Shown: positions 21,594-31,908, counted from the stretch's first letter. The stretch is DNA of 64,000 nt from Clostridiaceae bacterium (GCA_012519925.1 JAAYPF010000116.1:1-64000), one strand, 5' to 3'. Notes: generated from the sequence alone by a model not told the origin. Numbers and translations: made by a program.

Positions 21594-22465
21594 TTCTTTG
21601 CCCCCCTGCTATCCTTTTCTATATCTCTGTGTTCGATAACCACTCTATGTTCTTTACCGGAAAGATGGGCATATAAAGCCTCAGAAATAGCAACAGATCT
21701 ATGCCTACCTCCAGTACAACCTATTCCTACAACAAGTTGAGACTTTCCTTCCTTCACATAACTAGGCAGCAAGAACTCTAGCATATCATAAAGCTTTGAT
21801 AAAAATACTATGGTCTCGTTAAATCCCAAAACATACTCCCTAACTGCATCATTTTTTCCTGTCTGCCTTTTCATACTGTCTATATAATAGGGATTTGGTA
21901 TAAACCTTACATCAAAGACTAGATCACAGTCTATAGGAATTCCATACTTAAAACCGAAGGATATTATATTTATTATCATTCCGTCAAATTTTTTACCCTC
22001 GACGAATATATTGGATATCTCTTCTTTAAGCTGTCTTGGAGTTAGATTTGAAGTGTCCACTATATAAGTTGCAATTCTCTTTATTTCACTTAAAAGCTCT
22101 CTTTCCTGATTTATGCCTTTTATCAACCTGCCTTCAGGAGCAAGAGGATGAATTCTTCTGCTCTCCTTAAACCTTTTTATAAGCACTTTATCCGATGCTT
22201 CTAAAAACAATATCTCATAGGACAATCCGGCTTCTTTTAAGGCATCAAGCTCAGGAAATAGAGCATTAAAAAGCTCACCACCCCGGATATCTATAACCAA
22301 CGCTATTTTATTTATCTTTCCTCTACTTTGAACACAAATCTCGGCAAATTTAGGTATTAATACAGGAGGCAGGTTGTCAACACAAAAAAAACCTAAATCC
22401 TCCAAATATTTCACAACCAAGCTTTTGCCTGCTCCCGATACTCCTGTTATAATTAAAAATCTCAT
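21590..22465 (-). CDS. rapZ: RNase adapter RapZ/YvcJ
   Basis: [65 protein letters not shown]. Confidence 0.96.
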   Translation of the reverse strand: MRFLIITGVSGAGKSLVVKYLEDLGFFCVDNLPPVLIPKFAEICVQSRGKINKIALVIDIRGGELFNALFPELDALKEAGLSYEILFLEASDKVLIKRFKESRRIHPLAPEGRLIKGINQERELLSEIKRIATYIVDTSNLTPRQLKEEISNIFVEGKKFDGMIINIISFGFKYGIPIDCDLVFDVRFIPNPYYIDSMKRQTGKNDAVREYVLGFNETIVFLSKLYDMLEFLLPSYVKEGKSQLVVGIGCTGGRHRSVAISEALYAHLSGKEHRVVIEHRDIEKDSRGAKK

Positions 22466-22477
22466 TTGTACCTCCTA

Positions 22478-22633
22478 TAAGGTCATTTCAAAAACAACCT
22501 TTTCAATATTAAGGCGTAAATTCCATCATGAAAGATAAATAGCTCTAAAACAGAACATCATTTTGCTAAGCAAAACAAACGCGAATCAGATTTTTGAAAC
22601 ACCCACTTGATCAGTTGTTTTTTGAATTACTGT
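22478..22633 (-). repeat. F2 dispersed repeat, near full-length, between murB and rapZ
   Basis: TAAGGTCATTTCAAAAACAACC ... TTTTTGAAACACCCACTTGATCAGTTGTTTTTTGAATTAC. Confidence 0.85.
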
Positions 22634-22653
22634 ATACAATAAAAAGTATAATT

Positions 22654-23568
22654 TTATTGTTCTCCTACAATCCTTATTTCTGTTTGTAGTTCAACATTGA
22701 ATTTGTCCTTAACTGTTTTCTGTATATGTCTTACCAAATCCATTACATCCTTTGAGGTTGCATTTCCTTTATTTACAATAAATCCACAATGTTTATCCGA
22801 CACTTGAGCACCACCTATACAGTAGCCCCTGAGACCGGAATCTTCAATCAACTTACCCGCAAAATACCCTTCCGGTCTTTTAAACACACTCCCTGCACTA
22901 GGCAACTCTAGAGGTTGCTTATCCTGACGCCTTCCTGTAAAATCATCAATTAATGCTTTAATAGCAGCTCTGTCACCCTTTTTCAGCTTAATGACAGACC
23001 TCACTACAATACCGGACTGCTTTTGAATAAAGCTGGTTCTATATCCAAATTCATGCTCATTTTCTCGAACCTTTTTTAGATTTCCCTCTCTATCTATAAA
23101 CTCTGTTTCCAATACAACATCCTTCATTTCTCCACCATAAGCTCCGGCATTCATAGCAACGGCACCACCTAGTGTCCCAGGTATACCGGATGCAAATTCT
23201 AAACCTTCAAGCTCATTTTCAAGAGCAACGTTAGAAAGCTTTGAAAGTAATATACCACCATAAGCTTCAATACAATCCTCTTTTACCAAACAACTGTTCA
23301 AATTATCATATAGCTTGACAACTACTCCTCTTATTCCCTTATCCGATATCAGAAGGTTTGTTCCATTACCCATTATGAAAATCGGCATTTTTTCTATATT
23401 GCATAACCTTATCACTTCACATAAACTTTGCACTGAAGGAGGTGTAACCAAACAATCCGCAGGTCCTCCAATTTTAAAAGAAGTATGCTCCTTCATAGGT
23501 TCATCCTCTTTTACATTTTCTTTACCTGCAATATCCTCTAAAAGCTTTATATATTTTTCCTTTTCCAA
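22654..23568 (-). CDS. murB: UDP-N-acetylenolpyruvoylglucosamine reductase
   Basis: [46 protein letters not shown]. Confidence 0.97.
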   Translation of the reverse strand: MEKEKYIKLLEDIAGKENVKEDEPMKEHTSFKIGGPADCLVTPPSVQSLCEVIRLCNIEKMPIFIMGNGTNLLISDKGIRGVVVKLYDNLNSCLVKEDCIEAYGGILLSKLSNVALENELEGLEFASGIPGTLGGAVAMNAGAYGGEMKDVVLETEFIDREGNLKKVRENEHEFGYRTSFIQKQSGIVVRSVIKLKKGDRAAIKALIDDFTGRRQDKQPLELPSAGSVFKRPEGYFAGKLIEDSGLRGYCIGGAQVSDKHCGFIVNKGNATSKDVMDLVRHIQKTVKDKFNVELQTEIRIVGEQ

Positions 23569-23630
23569 TTATTCCAGCTCCTTATTTTTGCTACAACATC
23601 CCTATATATATTCTACTTTCTTTAATTCCT

Positions 23631-24368
23631 TTATAGAATTAAATCAGACATTCTTATTCTTTTCCTTTTATTGTTAATATATTCAATAAAGTTAGATGCC
23701 TTTGTATTCATAATGAGTTCTTCCGGCATATCAATCCTTTCAAGTAAAGTATATACCTCATCAAACTTCCCTACATCAAAGCTTATATGTGCATCACTTC
23801 CACATACTATTTTTACACCCTGCTTTTTGCACTCAAGGGCAAAATTCAAGCAGTTTTCTTCACAACCATACCTTACAGTAAAAGAATTATTATTTATTTC
23901 AATAAACTTGCCGTATTTCTTTGCTGCTGAGACCACCTTTTCAATATCTACTTCAAATTCTGGAGTACCGGGATGCCCAATAGCATCGACAAAAGGATTT
24001 TTCATAAGATTTAAATAGGCATTGGTATGCTCTTCTATTGAAGCGGGCTCAATACATATATCATGAAAACTCGCTATAACAAAATCAAGTCTTTTCAAGC
24101 ACACTTTTGGCATATCCAAATTTCCATTATAGTCTATTATATTGGCCTCCACACCTTTTAAAATTCTGACTCCGTACAACACATCTGGAATTGCTCGCAT
24201 ATTAGTAAAATGATAGTAATAAGGAGCACCTTTCAAAGCTGGACCATGATCGGTGATTGCAAACATTTCAATATCATTGACATAGGCTTCCCTTGCCATT
24301 TCCTGTACAGTACTGTAAGCATGTCCGCTTGCTACTGTATGAGTATGCGTATCTACAACAAATTTCAA
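23631..24368 (-). CDS. PHP domain phosphatase/phosphoesterase (YcdX-like)
   Basis: VDTHTHTVASGHAYST, AITDHGPALKGAP, CGSDAHISFDVG. Confidence 0.92.
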   Translation of the reverse strand: MKFVVDTHTHTVASGHAYSTVQEMAREAYVNDIEMFAITDHGPALKGAPYYYHFTNMRAIPDVLYGVRILKGVEANIIDYNGNLDMPKVCLKRLDFVIASFHDICIEPASIEEHTNAYLNLMKNPFVDAIGHPGTPEFEVDIEKVVSAAKKYGKFIEINNNSFTVRYGCEENCLNFALECKKQGVKIVCGSDAHISFDVGKFDEVYTLLERIDMPEELIMNTKASNFIEYINNKRKRIRMSDLIL

Positions 24369-24384
24369 TTTCTTCCCCCCTATT

Positions 24385-25317
24385 TTATTCCTGTGTAGCC
24401 TTATTAATTTCCCCTAAAACTCTTTCGTTTAAGACTTTAGCCGCATTGTATCCCATTTTCTTTTGTCTGTTGTTCATTGCTGCCACTTCGGCAATAATAG
24501 CTAGGTTTCTACCAGGTCTTACGGGGATTACAAGACAAGGTACATTTATACCAAGAATATCTGTGTATTCATCCACAAGCCCTAAACGGTCATAATTTTT
24601 CTTTTCATTCCAAAACTCTAATTGTATAACTAAATTTATGTTTTCAGTTACTTTTACCGAACCTACACCGTAAAGGTTTTTGACATCTAGAATCCCAATA
24701 CCTCTTATTTCTATAAAGTGCCTTATAATATCAGGAGCTGTTCCCACAAGCGATTTATCCGATACTCTTCTTATCTCAACAACATCATCCGCTACAAGTC
24801 TGTGCCCTCTCTTGACAAGCTCTAAGGCCGTCTCGCTTTTACCAACTCCGCTTTCTCCAAGAATTAAGATACCCTCACCATATACTTCAACAAATACTCC
24901 ATGCTTAGTTATTCTTGGTGCCAACTGCACATTAAGGTATCTAATTAGTCCGCTTAAAAATCTAGAAGTAATGTCATTCGTTCTAAGGACAGGGATATCA
25001 TACTTGCGAGATACATCTATCATCTCAGGGAAAACCTCTAACCCTCTAGCAACAACCATACATGGAAAACCACATTTAAAAAACTCATCTAACCTTGAGT
25101 AACGCTCTTCTTTCGTCATAGCTGACAAATAAGTTGTCTCAACTTTTCCTATTATCTGAATTCTATCAGTACCGAAATACTCAAGATAACCCACAAGCTG
25201 CAGACCGGGGCGGTTTATATCCGAGGAAGTAATTAAAATATCGTCAAGTCTTTTACAATTCGATATATCTTCAAGCTGAAATTCATCTATAACCTCTCTT
25301 AAAGTAACAGAAAACAT
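24385..25317 (-). CDS. hprK: HPr kinase/phosphorylase
   Basis: GVFVEVYGEGILILGESGVGKSETALELVKRGHRLVADD; start refined to MFSVTLREV. Confidence 0.97.
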   Translation of the reverse strand: MFSVTLREVIDEFQLEDISNCKRLDDILITSSDINRPGLQLVGYLEYFGTDRIQIIGKVETTYLSAMTKEERYSRLDEFFKCGFPCMVVARGLEVFPEMIDVSRKYDIPVLRTNDITSRFLSGLIRYLNVQLAPRITKHGVFVEVYGEGILILGESGVGKSETALELVKRGHRLVADDVVEIRRVSDKSLVGTAPDIIRHFIEIRGIGILDVKNLYGVGSVKVTENINLVIQLEFWNEKKNYDRLGLVDEYTDILGINVPCLVIPVRPGRNLAIIAEVAAMNNRQKKMGYNAAKVLNERVLGEINKATQE

Positions 25318-25468
25318 ATATATCCCTCCTATTCTTATACACAATTATTATAACATATTAATTATTTATTCCAATAAAAATCTGTTGGGGTTTATATGGA
25401 ATAAGAAAGTAGTAGTGATTGTATAAAATTAGTGGGTTTTAGAAGAATTTTGTGAGATTATATTGAAA

Positions 25469-25498
25469 AACGCCGTATGGGTAAATCCATACGGCGTT
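25469..25498 (-). terminator. Intrinsic terminator of tRNA-Gly operon
   Basis: AACGCCGTATGG-gtaaat-CCATACGGCGTT; T-rich on minus-strand 3' side. Confidence 0.8.
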
Positions 25499-25502
25499 AA
25501 AA

Positions 25503-25576
25503 TGGAGCGGGTGATGGGAATCGAACCCACGCAATCAGCTTGGAAGGCTGATGTTCTACCATTGAACTACACCCGC
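25503..25576 (-). tRNA. tRNA-Gly (anticodon TCC), CCA encoded
   Basis: GCGGGTGTAGTTCAATGGTAGAACATCAGCCTTCCAAGCTGATTGCGTGGGTTCGATTCCCATCACCCGCTCCA folds as a cloverleaf. Confidence 0.96.
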
Positions 25577-25618
25577 AAATTCAGCAGGGTGTTTACTAAA
25601 ACACCCTACATGATAAGT

Positions 25619-25693
25619 TGGAGCGGGTTACGAGATTTGAACTCGCGACTTTCACCTTGGCAAGGTGACACTCTACCGCTGAGTTAAACCCGC
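25619..25693 (-). tRNA. tRNA-Gly (anticodon GCC), CCA encoded
   Basis: GCGGGTTTAACTCAGCGGTAGAGTGTCACCTTGCCAAGGTGAAAGTCGCGAGTTCAAATCTCGTAACCCGCTCCA. Confidence 0.96.
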
Positions 25694-25715
25694 ACATCAA
25701 CAATTCGCAAAAGTA

Positions 25716-25744
25716 ATTATACAAGGTTATAGATAGTTTGTCAA
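25716..25744 (-). promoter_or_regulatory. Sigma-A type promoter for tRNA-Gly operon
   Basis: Minus strand TTGACA-17 nt-TATAAT. Confidence 0.85.
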
Positions 25745-26105
25745 TACCTTTTTTGTGGCATTTTTATACACCAAAGCATTTAGCTCCTTAATCCTTCCTC
25801 ATCATACCATTAGTATCCCTTGAAGAATCTCTAATCTCTATTATTGTATCAAGAATAAAAAATAGAACAATGTAAATAAACAAGTTGTAGCTTTTTATTC
25901 TTTTGCACTTGCAGCTACCTTTACAATATGTTATTATTTTTATACAGTAAGTTTTTAATTGGATTCGTTGTATTTTTTTGTCTTGTTATTAATGATATTA
26001 TGATATATTATTATACTATAAGCTATTTCTAAATTGTTTTATCTTATTAGCACTAATAGGTCTTTTCATGCATTTTACTTCAATAATAGTAATGGAGTGA
26101 TATTA

Positions 26106-26729
26106 ATGGAAATTAAGGCAGGAGACATTGTATCTGTTCGTCATTTCTCCGGAACGAAGCTATTTAAAAGTCATGTACTGGAATCTCAAAATGAAGTATT
26201 AAAAGTAAGGCTTTTTGAAGACTTAACGCTCCTCAACTGTTCACAGGGTGATCCTTTAGTGCTCGGTTCGGAGTTAGAAAATGAAATCTATATTTCAAGC
26301 TGTACAATTCTCAATTTAGAAAAGGAACACAATACAATTGAAATTAAAATTGATAATTGTGAAACTACTACTAACAAAAGACTCTTTGTAAGGTTTCCAG
26401 TATCGCTTTATGCCGAGGCAAGAATTGGAGAATCACAAAAAAAGCATCTTGCCATTGTTAAAAATATTAGCTATACCGGAATGATGATATTTTCAAAAAC
26501 AGATTTCCCTCTTTATCAAGAACTTAAATTCGAGATACATGCGGGTTCCGGCGTTACAATTAATCTTAAAGCCTCTATAATAAGAAAGGTAAAGGATACA
26601 TATAACTACGAGTATGGGCTCAAGATTGTATATACTGATATACATACACCTAATCTTTTAAAGAAATACTTAGTATTGCTGAAAAAAGAGCAGGAAGAAT
26701 CCATTAGAAAGTTTAAAGAGCTAAAATAA
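26106..26729 (+). CDS. PilZ domain (c-di-GMP binding, YcgR-like) protein
   Basis: NKRLFVRFPVSLYAEARI ... VKNISYTGMMIFSKTDF; start 26106 with GGAGTG upstream. Confidence 0.82.
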   Translation: MEIKAGDIVSVRHFSGTKLFKSHVLESQNEVLKVRLFEDLTLLNCSQGDPLVLGSELENEIYISSCTILNLEKEHNTIEIKIDNCETTTNKRLFVRFPVSLYAEARIGESQKKHLAIVKNISYTGMMIFSKTDFPLYQELKFEIHAGSGVTINLKASIIRKVKDTYNYEYGLKIVYTDIHTPNLLKKYLVLLKKEQEESIRKFKELK

Positions 26730-26827
26730 ATGTCAATTGCGATAGCAAAACAAATTGATTTTTCTAAACTTTTTACTCTAAGAAAGTTATAGCAATGCTT
26801 AGATTGAGCATCTTGAATTCTGGATTC

Positions 26828-26862
26828 AGAATTCAGAATAAGGAAAAATTAATATTCTGAAT
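26828..26862. repeat. F3 palindromic repeat, copy 2
   Basis: AGAATTCAGAATAAGGAAAAATTAATATTCTGAAT, closely matches reverse complement of 11359-11396. Confidence 0.75.
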
Positions 26863-26947
26863 ACTGAATGCCATGGTTCTAAATTCTTCTAATTTGCCGC
26901 AATATAAATGTTGTAAATTAGCAAAGAAAGAAATAATATCCTAACGC

Positions 26948-27424
26948 TTATAAAGATTTTAACAGGTTGGCCATTTCTATTGCAGTAACAGCTGCATCAT
27001 ATCCTTTATTACCTGCCTTTGTGCCTGCTCTTTCAATAGCTTGCTCAATTGTATCTGTAGTCAATACTCCAAAAATAACAGGCAATCCCGAATCTAAAGA
27101 TACTTTTGCAACACCTTTTGACACTTCACTAGATACATAATCAAAATGCGGTGTTGAACCTCTTATCACAGCTCCAACACATATTATAGCATCAAATTTC
27201 TTTGAGGCTGCCATTTTTGAAGCTACCAAAGGTATTTCAAAAGCTCCAGGCACCCACGAAACCTCTATATTTGACTCTTCTGCTCCATGTCTTAATAGAG
27301 CATCAATTGCACCTCCTAAAAGCTTACTGCTGATAAATTCATTAAAACGACCTACTACTATTCCATAGTTTAAGCCACTTGCAATAAGTTTTCCTTCATT
27401 TGTCTTAATTCCCATTCTAATCAT
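26948..27424 (-). CDS. ribH: 6,7-dimethyl-8-ribityllumazine synthase
   Basis: [46 protein letters not shown]. Confidence 0.97.
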   Translation of the reverse strand: MIRMGIKTNEGKLIASGLNYGIVVGRFNEFISSKLLGGAIDALLRHGAEESNIEVSWVPGAFEIPLVASKMAASKKFDAIICVGAVIRGSTPHFDYVSSEVSKGVAKVSLDSGLPVIFGVLTTDTIEQAIERAGTKAGNKGYDAAVTAIEMANLLKSL

Positions 27425-27456
27425 CCTCCCGAGATCGTATGTTTTAATATTTTAGT

Positions 27457-27532
27457 TTAGGTGTTTCAAAAAACTGATTTTGTTAGGTATAGACCATCAA
27501 TTCCGACTAAAGAGTTTCTTTGAAATACCTTA
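27457..27532 (+). repeat. F2 dispersed repeat, internally deleted, between ribBA and ribH
   Basis: TTAGGTGTTTCAAAAAACTGATTT ... GACTAAAGAGTTTCTTTGAAATACCTTA. Confidence 0.65.
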
Positions 27533-27556
27533 CTTTTTGAAACTGCCAATACTTCC

Positions 27557-28759
27557 TTACAGATCCTTTAGCATATGACCCATTTTATCTTTTTTAGTTT
27601 TTAAATAAAACTTGTTAACTTCATTTTCTTTTATTTGAAGCGGGACCCTTTCAACCATTTCAAGTCCATGACCTGCAAGTCCAACTAGTTTTTTAGGGTT
27701 GTTAGTAAGTAATCGGATCTTTCTAATACCAAGATCGTATAATATTTGGGCTCCTATTCCGTAATCCCTCATATCTTCAGGAAATCCTAAAAGCACATTA
27801 GCCTCAACCGTATCTTTACCTTCATCTTGAAGCTCATAGGCACGAACCTTGTTTACAAGACCTATTCCTCTGCCTTCCTGCCGCATATAGAGCAAAACAC
27901 CTTTTCCTGCTGCTGCTATCTCCCTTAACGCTGCTTCAAGCTGTTCTCCACAATCACATCTCAAAGAATGGAAGGCGTCTCCTGTTAGGCATTCCGAATG
28001 CACCCTTACTAAAATCGGTTCATTCTCACTAGCAACATCTCCCATAACTAATGCCACATGATGTTCACCGTTTATTTCATTTTCAAAAGCTACAATTTTA
28101 AATTCACCATATTTGGTAGGTAGTTTTGCCTCGGATGCTTTGCTTATAAGCTTTTCGTTATTTCTTCGGTAACTTATAAGATCGGCAATGGTGACAATTT
28201 TCAAGTTATGTTTTTTCGCAAATTCCATCAATTGCGGTGCCCTTGCCATTGTTCCATCTTCATTCATAATCTCGCAAATAACACCTGCAGGGTACAAACC
28301 TGCCAATTTAGCAAAATCGACAGCTGCCTCAGTATGTCCCGTTCTCTTCAAAACTCCACCGTCTTTTGCGACCAACGGAAACACGTGCCCCGGGCGAACA
28401 AAATCAGCAGGTTTGGCCTCTTGATTTGTAAGCTCCTTTATTGTTTTTGATCTTTCAAATACAGAAATACCTGTAGTAGATGTTTTATGATCTACTGTCA
28501 CCGTAAAAGCTGTTTTCATTTGATCTGTATTTTTTTCCACCATTATATTAATTCCAAGCTCTTTAGCCCGAGATTCTGTAATGGGTGAACAAATCAGACC
28601 TCTTCCATACTTCGCCATAAAATTAATGTCTTCCGGGGTTACCAACTCCGCAGCCATTATAAAATCTCCCTCATTTTCTCTATCTTCATCATCAATAACA
28701 ATTATCATTTTACCTTGTTTAATTTCTTCTATCGCAGCTTCAATTGTATCAAATTTCAT
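27557..28759 (-). CDS. ribBA: Bifunctional 3,4-dihydroxy-2-butanone-4-phosphate synthase / GTP cyclohydrolase II
   Basis: [63 protein letters not shown]. Confidence 0.97.
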   Translation of the reverse strand: MKFDTIEAAIEEIKQGKMIIVIDDEDRENEGDFIMAAELVTPEDINFMAKYGRGLICSPITESRAKELGINIMVEKNTDQMKTAFTVTVDHKTSTTGISVFERSKTIKELTNQEAKPADFVRPGHVFPLVAKDGGVLKRTGHTEAAVDFAKLAGLYPAGVICEIMNEDGTMARAPQLMEFAKKHNLKIVTIADLISYRRNNEKLISKASEAKLPTKYGEFKIVAFENEINGEHHVALVMGDVASENEPILVRVHSECLTGDAFHSLRCDCGEQLEAALREIAAAGKGVLLYMRQEGRGIGLVNKVRAYELQDEGKDTVEANVLLGFPEDMRDYGIGAQILYDLGIRKIRLLTNNPKKLVGLAGHGLEMVERVPLQIKENEVNKFYLKTKKDKMGHMLKDL

Positions 28760-28780
28760 AAACACACCTCCAAAAATCTA

Positions 28781-28916
28781 TAAGGTTATTTCAAAAAACA
28801 AAAACTCCGAGTCATCAAGCCCCACCGTTTTTGCCTCTTTCACTTCGTTCGAAAGAAGCGTAATCAAATCAATTTTTCCAAAGGATAATTGACCACCTGT
28901 TTTTTTTAAACACCTA
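28781..28916 (-). repeat. F2 dispersed repeat carrying a nested F1 element, between ribE and ribBA
   Basis: TAAGGTTATTTCAAAAAACA ... ATAATTGACCACCTGTTTTTTTTAAACACCTA with F1 core inside. Confidence 0.8.
28800..28863 (-). repeat. F1 repeat unit (locus b), nested in F2
   Basis: AAAAACTCCGAGTCATCAAGCCCCACCGTTTTTGCCTCTTTCACTTCGTTCGAAAGAAGCGTAA. Confidence 0.9.
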
Positions 28917-28917
28917 C

Positions 28918-29574
28918 CTAAGCAAATCCGTTTTTTCTTAAAAAATCAAGGGATATATCCCTGCATTTGTTATTTTCTTCTAAGTTATTGTGAAAGATCA
29001 GTTTTTCAATATACTTTCCGAGCATATCACATTCAATATTTATCTTACTTCCAACTTCTTTTGACCCTAAAGTCGTAACTCCAGCTGTAAGCGGTATAAG
29101 TGAAACTTTAAAACACTTCTCATCTATAAAAGCAACGGTTAGACTAGTACCATCTAATGCCACTGAACCTTTCATAACAATATATTTTAAGACCTCCCTG
29201 GTCGCTTCTATTGTTAGCCAAATTGCATTGTCCTCCTGCGTTTTATCAACTATCACGCCTGTACCGTCAATATGCCCAGATACAATATGTCCTCCAAATC
29301 GATCGGACAACCTCAATGCACGCTCAAGATTAACTTCATCTCCCACCTTAAGATTTCCCAATCCGGTTTTTCTCATTGTTTCTGGCATTACGTCAGCTGT
29401 AAATTCATCACTTCTTTTATTAACTACAGTAAGGCATATTCCGTTTACCGCAATGCTATCTCCTAGTTTTACATCGTCCATTATTTCATTACATTGTATT
29501 GAAAGCCTTATGGATTTGCTTCCGTGGACAATCCCTCTTACTTTTCCAACCTCTTCAATTATACCAGTAAACAT
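28918..29574 (-). CDS. ribE: Riboflavin synthase alpha chain
   Basis: MFTGIIEEVGKV, VNGICLTVV, GGHIVSGHIDGTG, VALDGTSLTV. Confidence 0.97.
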   Translation of the reverse strand: MFTGIIEEVGKVRGIVHGSKSIRLSIQCNEIMDDVKLGDSIAVNGICLTVVNKRSDEFTADVMPETMRKTGLGNLKVGDEVNLERALRLSDRFGGHIVSGHIDGTGVIVDKTQEDNAIWLTIEATREVLKYIVMKGSVALDGTSLTVAFIDEKCFKVSLIPLTAGVTTLGSKEVGSKINIECDMLGKYIEKLIFHNNLEENNKCRDISLDFLRKNGFA

Positions 29575-29676
29575 ATTACACACTCCAAAAAATTATAAAG
29601 GTTATATATTTAGCAAAACCTAAAAACAACGAAAACGTTTATTGCAAAATATATAGTTTTTGATAAGACAAATCAT

Positions 29677-30771
29677 TTACAAATAGCCTTCCACGAGTAT
29701 ATCTTCCCCAAATTTTGATAAAGAAACATCTTTTAACGTTGATGCTTCACTCATTAATTGTATACCTTTTCCCTCAACAGGCGTAACAGCATCTTTTCCG
29801 CCTAATATCTTAGGAGCAATAAAAAACATAGCCTTATCCACGATACCAGCATCAAGTGCTGCTGCATTTAGCGTCCCTCCACCTTCTAAAAGCACACTAT
29901 CAATCTCAAGTGCATATAACTTTTGTGAAAGTCTTTTAAGATCTACACGCCCATCCTTACCCTCTGCTTTTATTATCTTTACACCCTTCTCAATAAGCTG
30001 CTTTTCCTTATCCTTAGCTATATTATTTGTGGTTGCTAAAATAACCTCTGCTTTTGAGTCCTTAGATAAAACTCTACTATCTAGAGGAATGCTCCCCTTG
30101 CTGTCAACAATTATTCTTGTAGGATCAGTTCCAACTCTGTCTACAAGCCTTGTGGTAAGCATAGGATCATCCTTTATTACTGTATTTATTCCAACCATTA
30201 TAGCTGCAACCCTATCCCGTAATAAATGAACATGATTTCTCGATGCTTCCGAAGTTACCCACTTTGAATCCCCGTTTGTCGAAGCAATTTTCCCATCAAG
30301 AGTCATTGCTGTTTTTAGAATTACAAAAGGCTTCTTTTTTACTACATAGTTTATAAATATTTCATTGAGTTTTTTAGCTTCCTCCTCAGCAACTCCTACT
30401 TCAACCCCAACTCCAGCATCCCTAAGCATTTCAATTCCTTTCCCCGATACTTTCGGATTAGGATCAATCATTGCTATTACAACCTTTGCAATGTTCGATT
30501 CAATTATCGCCTTTGCACAGGGTGGAGTCCTTCCATAATGGGAACATGGTTCGAGATTAACATAGAGAGTTCCCCCAGACACATCCTCTATAGCATTACT
30601 AAAGGCGGCTACCTCTGCATGAGCACAGCCTATAGCTTCATGGAACCCCTCCGCAATCACTCTATCGTCTTTAACAATTACAGCACCCACCAACGGATTC
30701 GGATTTGTCCTACCCCATCCTTTTTGGGCAAGTTCTATAGCTCTTCTCATATAGTAATCATGCTTGTTCAA
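29677..30771 (-). CDS. ribD: Bifunctional diaminohydroxyphosphoribosylaminopyrimidine deaminase / reductase
   Basis: RTNPNPLVGAVIVKD, HAEVAAF, VNLEPCSHYGRTPPCAKAII. Confidence 0.97.
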   Translation of the reverse strand: MNKHDYYMRRAIELAQKGWGRTNPNPLVGAVIVKDDRVIAEGFHEAIGCAHAEVAAFSNAIEDVSGGTLYVNLEPCSHYGRTPPCAKAIIESNIAKVVIAMIDPNPKVSGKGIEMLRDAGVGVEVGVAEEEAKKLNEIFINYVVKKKPFVILKTAMTLDGKIASTNGDSKWVTSEASRNHVHLLRDRVAAIMVGINTVIKDDPMLTTRLVDRVGTDPTRIIVDSKGSIPLDSRVLSKDSKAEVILATTNNIAKDKEKQLIEKGVKIIKAEGKDGRVDLKRLSQKLYALEIDSVLLEGGGTLNAAALDAGIVDKAMFFIAPKILGGKDAVTPVEGKGIQLMSEASTLKDVSLSKFGEDILVEGYL

Positions 30772-30889
30772 AATAAATCACCTTTTACCTATTTAATTTC
30801 CCACTAAATAATCTAAATAAGTTGCAATATCCAAAATATGTGTAGAATGTTTATTGCAACATATGTAGAAAGATAAATTTCCTTAACGC

Positions 30890-30916
30890 AAAAAAACCCT
30901 AGATTACTCTCCAGGG
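30890..30916 (-). terminator. Terminator in the expression platform of the FMN riboswitch
   Basis: Minus strand CCCTGGA-gagtaa-TCTAGGG followed by TTTTTTT. Confidence 0.8.
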
Positions 30917-30950
30917 ATAATTTACCACTCACATAAGGAATAATAACTTA

Positions 30951-31100
30951 TCTTCTTCCATCCAGACTTTTTGTGTATATAGACCTAAACACAATATACT
31001 GTCGGCTCTGGAATTTGACCAGATCTGCCATTAGGCTCGCGGGCTTGCAAACATTTCAGTGCCTACCGCCGGTAAGGATTCTCACCTATCCCTGAAGATA
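30951..31100 (-). ncRNA. FMN riboswitch (RFN element) upstream of ribD
   Basis: Minus strand: TATCTTCAGGGATAGGTGAGAATCCTTACCGGCGGTA...AGCCCGCGAGCC...GAGCCGACAGT...AGTCTGGATGGAAGAAGATA, matching conserved RFN boxes. Confidence 0.95.
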
Positions 31101-31125
31101 ATATACTTAATTTCAATTTACATAG

Positions 31126-31155
31126 AATATATCATACTGCCTATTTAAGTGTCAA
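31126..31155 (-). promoter_or_regulatory. Promoter of the riboflavin operon leader
   Basis: Minus strand TTGACA-18 nt-TATATT just upstream of the riboswitch. Confidence 0.7.
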
Positions 31156-31188
31156 TAAATTCTATGCCTATCAAATATTTTATTGTAC

Positions 31189-31587
31189 CTAAATAACTTT
31201 TACGTAAACCTCTCTATTACGAGGACCGTCGAACTCACAAAAATATATTCCCTGCCATTGACCAAGAACAAGCCGTGCATTCTCAATTATTACCTGCTGT
31301 GAAAAACCAAACATACTTGCTTTTATGTGGGCAGCCGAATTTCCTTCAAAATGCTTGTATCCATCTTCAAAGGGTACTATTTTGTTGATTTGCATTAAAA
31401 TATCATCTACAACATCGGGATCTGCATTTTCATTAATAGTAATTCCTGCCGTAGTATGTGGAACAAATATTTGGCAAATTCCTGATTTTTTCCCCTCTTC
31501 TCTTACAATATCCTGTATTTTTGATGTTATATCAACCATAGCCGTCCTTGACGGAGTTTTAACCTTTATTATTTGCAAAAATATCAC
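31189..31587 (-). CDS. YjbQ family (UPF0047) protein, secondary thiamine-phosphate synthase-like
   Basis: FVPHTTAGITINENADPDVVDDI, HIKASMFGFSQQVIIENARLVLGQWQGIYFCEFDGPR. Confidence 0.93.
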   Translation of the reverse strand: MIFLQIIKVKTPSRTAMVDITSKIQDIVREEGKKSGICQIFVPHTTAGITINENADPDVVDDILMQINKIVPFEDGYKHFEGNSAAHIKASMFGFSQQVIIENARLVLGQWQGIYFCEFDGPRNREVYVKVI

Positions 31588-31651
31588 CCCAATTAATAGT
31601 ATATTACTTCAAAAAAGGGATGTAAAGCTTATGTATAAAAAACCTTACCAT

Positions 31652-31852
31652 CTAGATAAGTTTTAAACTCTTCATAACCTCAATAAATTTTTCTGTATTA
31701 ATTGGTTTAACCGCATATGCCTCACAGTCGTTATTATAGGTTTTAGAAATTGTCCCGAGGTCATTTAAAGCGGTAGTAATGATAACCTTGCACTTTTTAG
31801 ACTCTTCTATGCCCAACTGTCTCAGAATAATTTCCCAGTATATAATTTGCAG
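31652..31852 (-). pseudogene. C-terminal half of a CheY-like receiver domain (truncated)
   Basis: Minus-strand reading LQIIYWEIILRQLGIEESKKCKVIITTALNDLGTISKTYNNDCEAYAVKPINTEKFIEVMKSLKLI*; no start codon or phosphoacceptor Asp; stop codon immediately upstream. Confidence 0.7.
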
Positions 31853-31874
31853 CTATGCTTCAATATGCTATAAT
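31847..31874 (+). promoter_or_regulatory. Putative promoter of metF
   Basis: TTGCAG-16 nt-TATAAT. Confidence 0.55.
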
Positions 31875-31908
31875 GGCTTTATCATATAATTAGTTTAGGA
31901 GGTTATAA

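Noticed and set aside
25463-25687. ORF MKNAVWVNPYGVKMERVMGIEPTQSAWKADVLPLNYTRKF... on + strand
   Set aside because: It is the antisense of the two tRNA-Gly genes and their terminator, a common spurious ORF.
29590-29676. Possible further F2 copy in the ribD-ribE gap (TAAAGGTTATATATTTAGCAAAACC...)
   Set aside because: Only short AT-rich similarity; none of the conserved F2 internal blocks.
31247-31256. CATTGACCA match to the F2 core
   Set aside because: Lies within the conserved yjbQ coding sequence (VLGQWQG), so coincidental.
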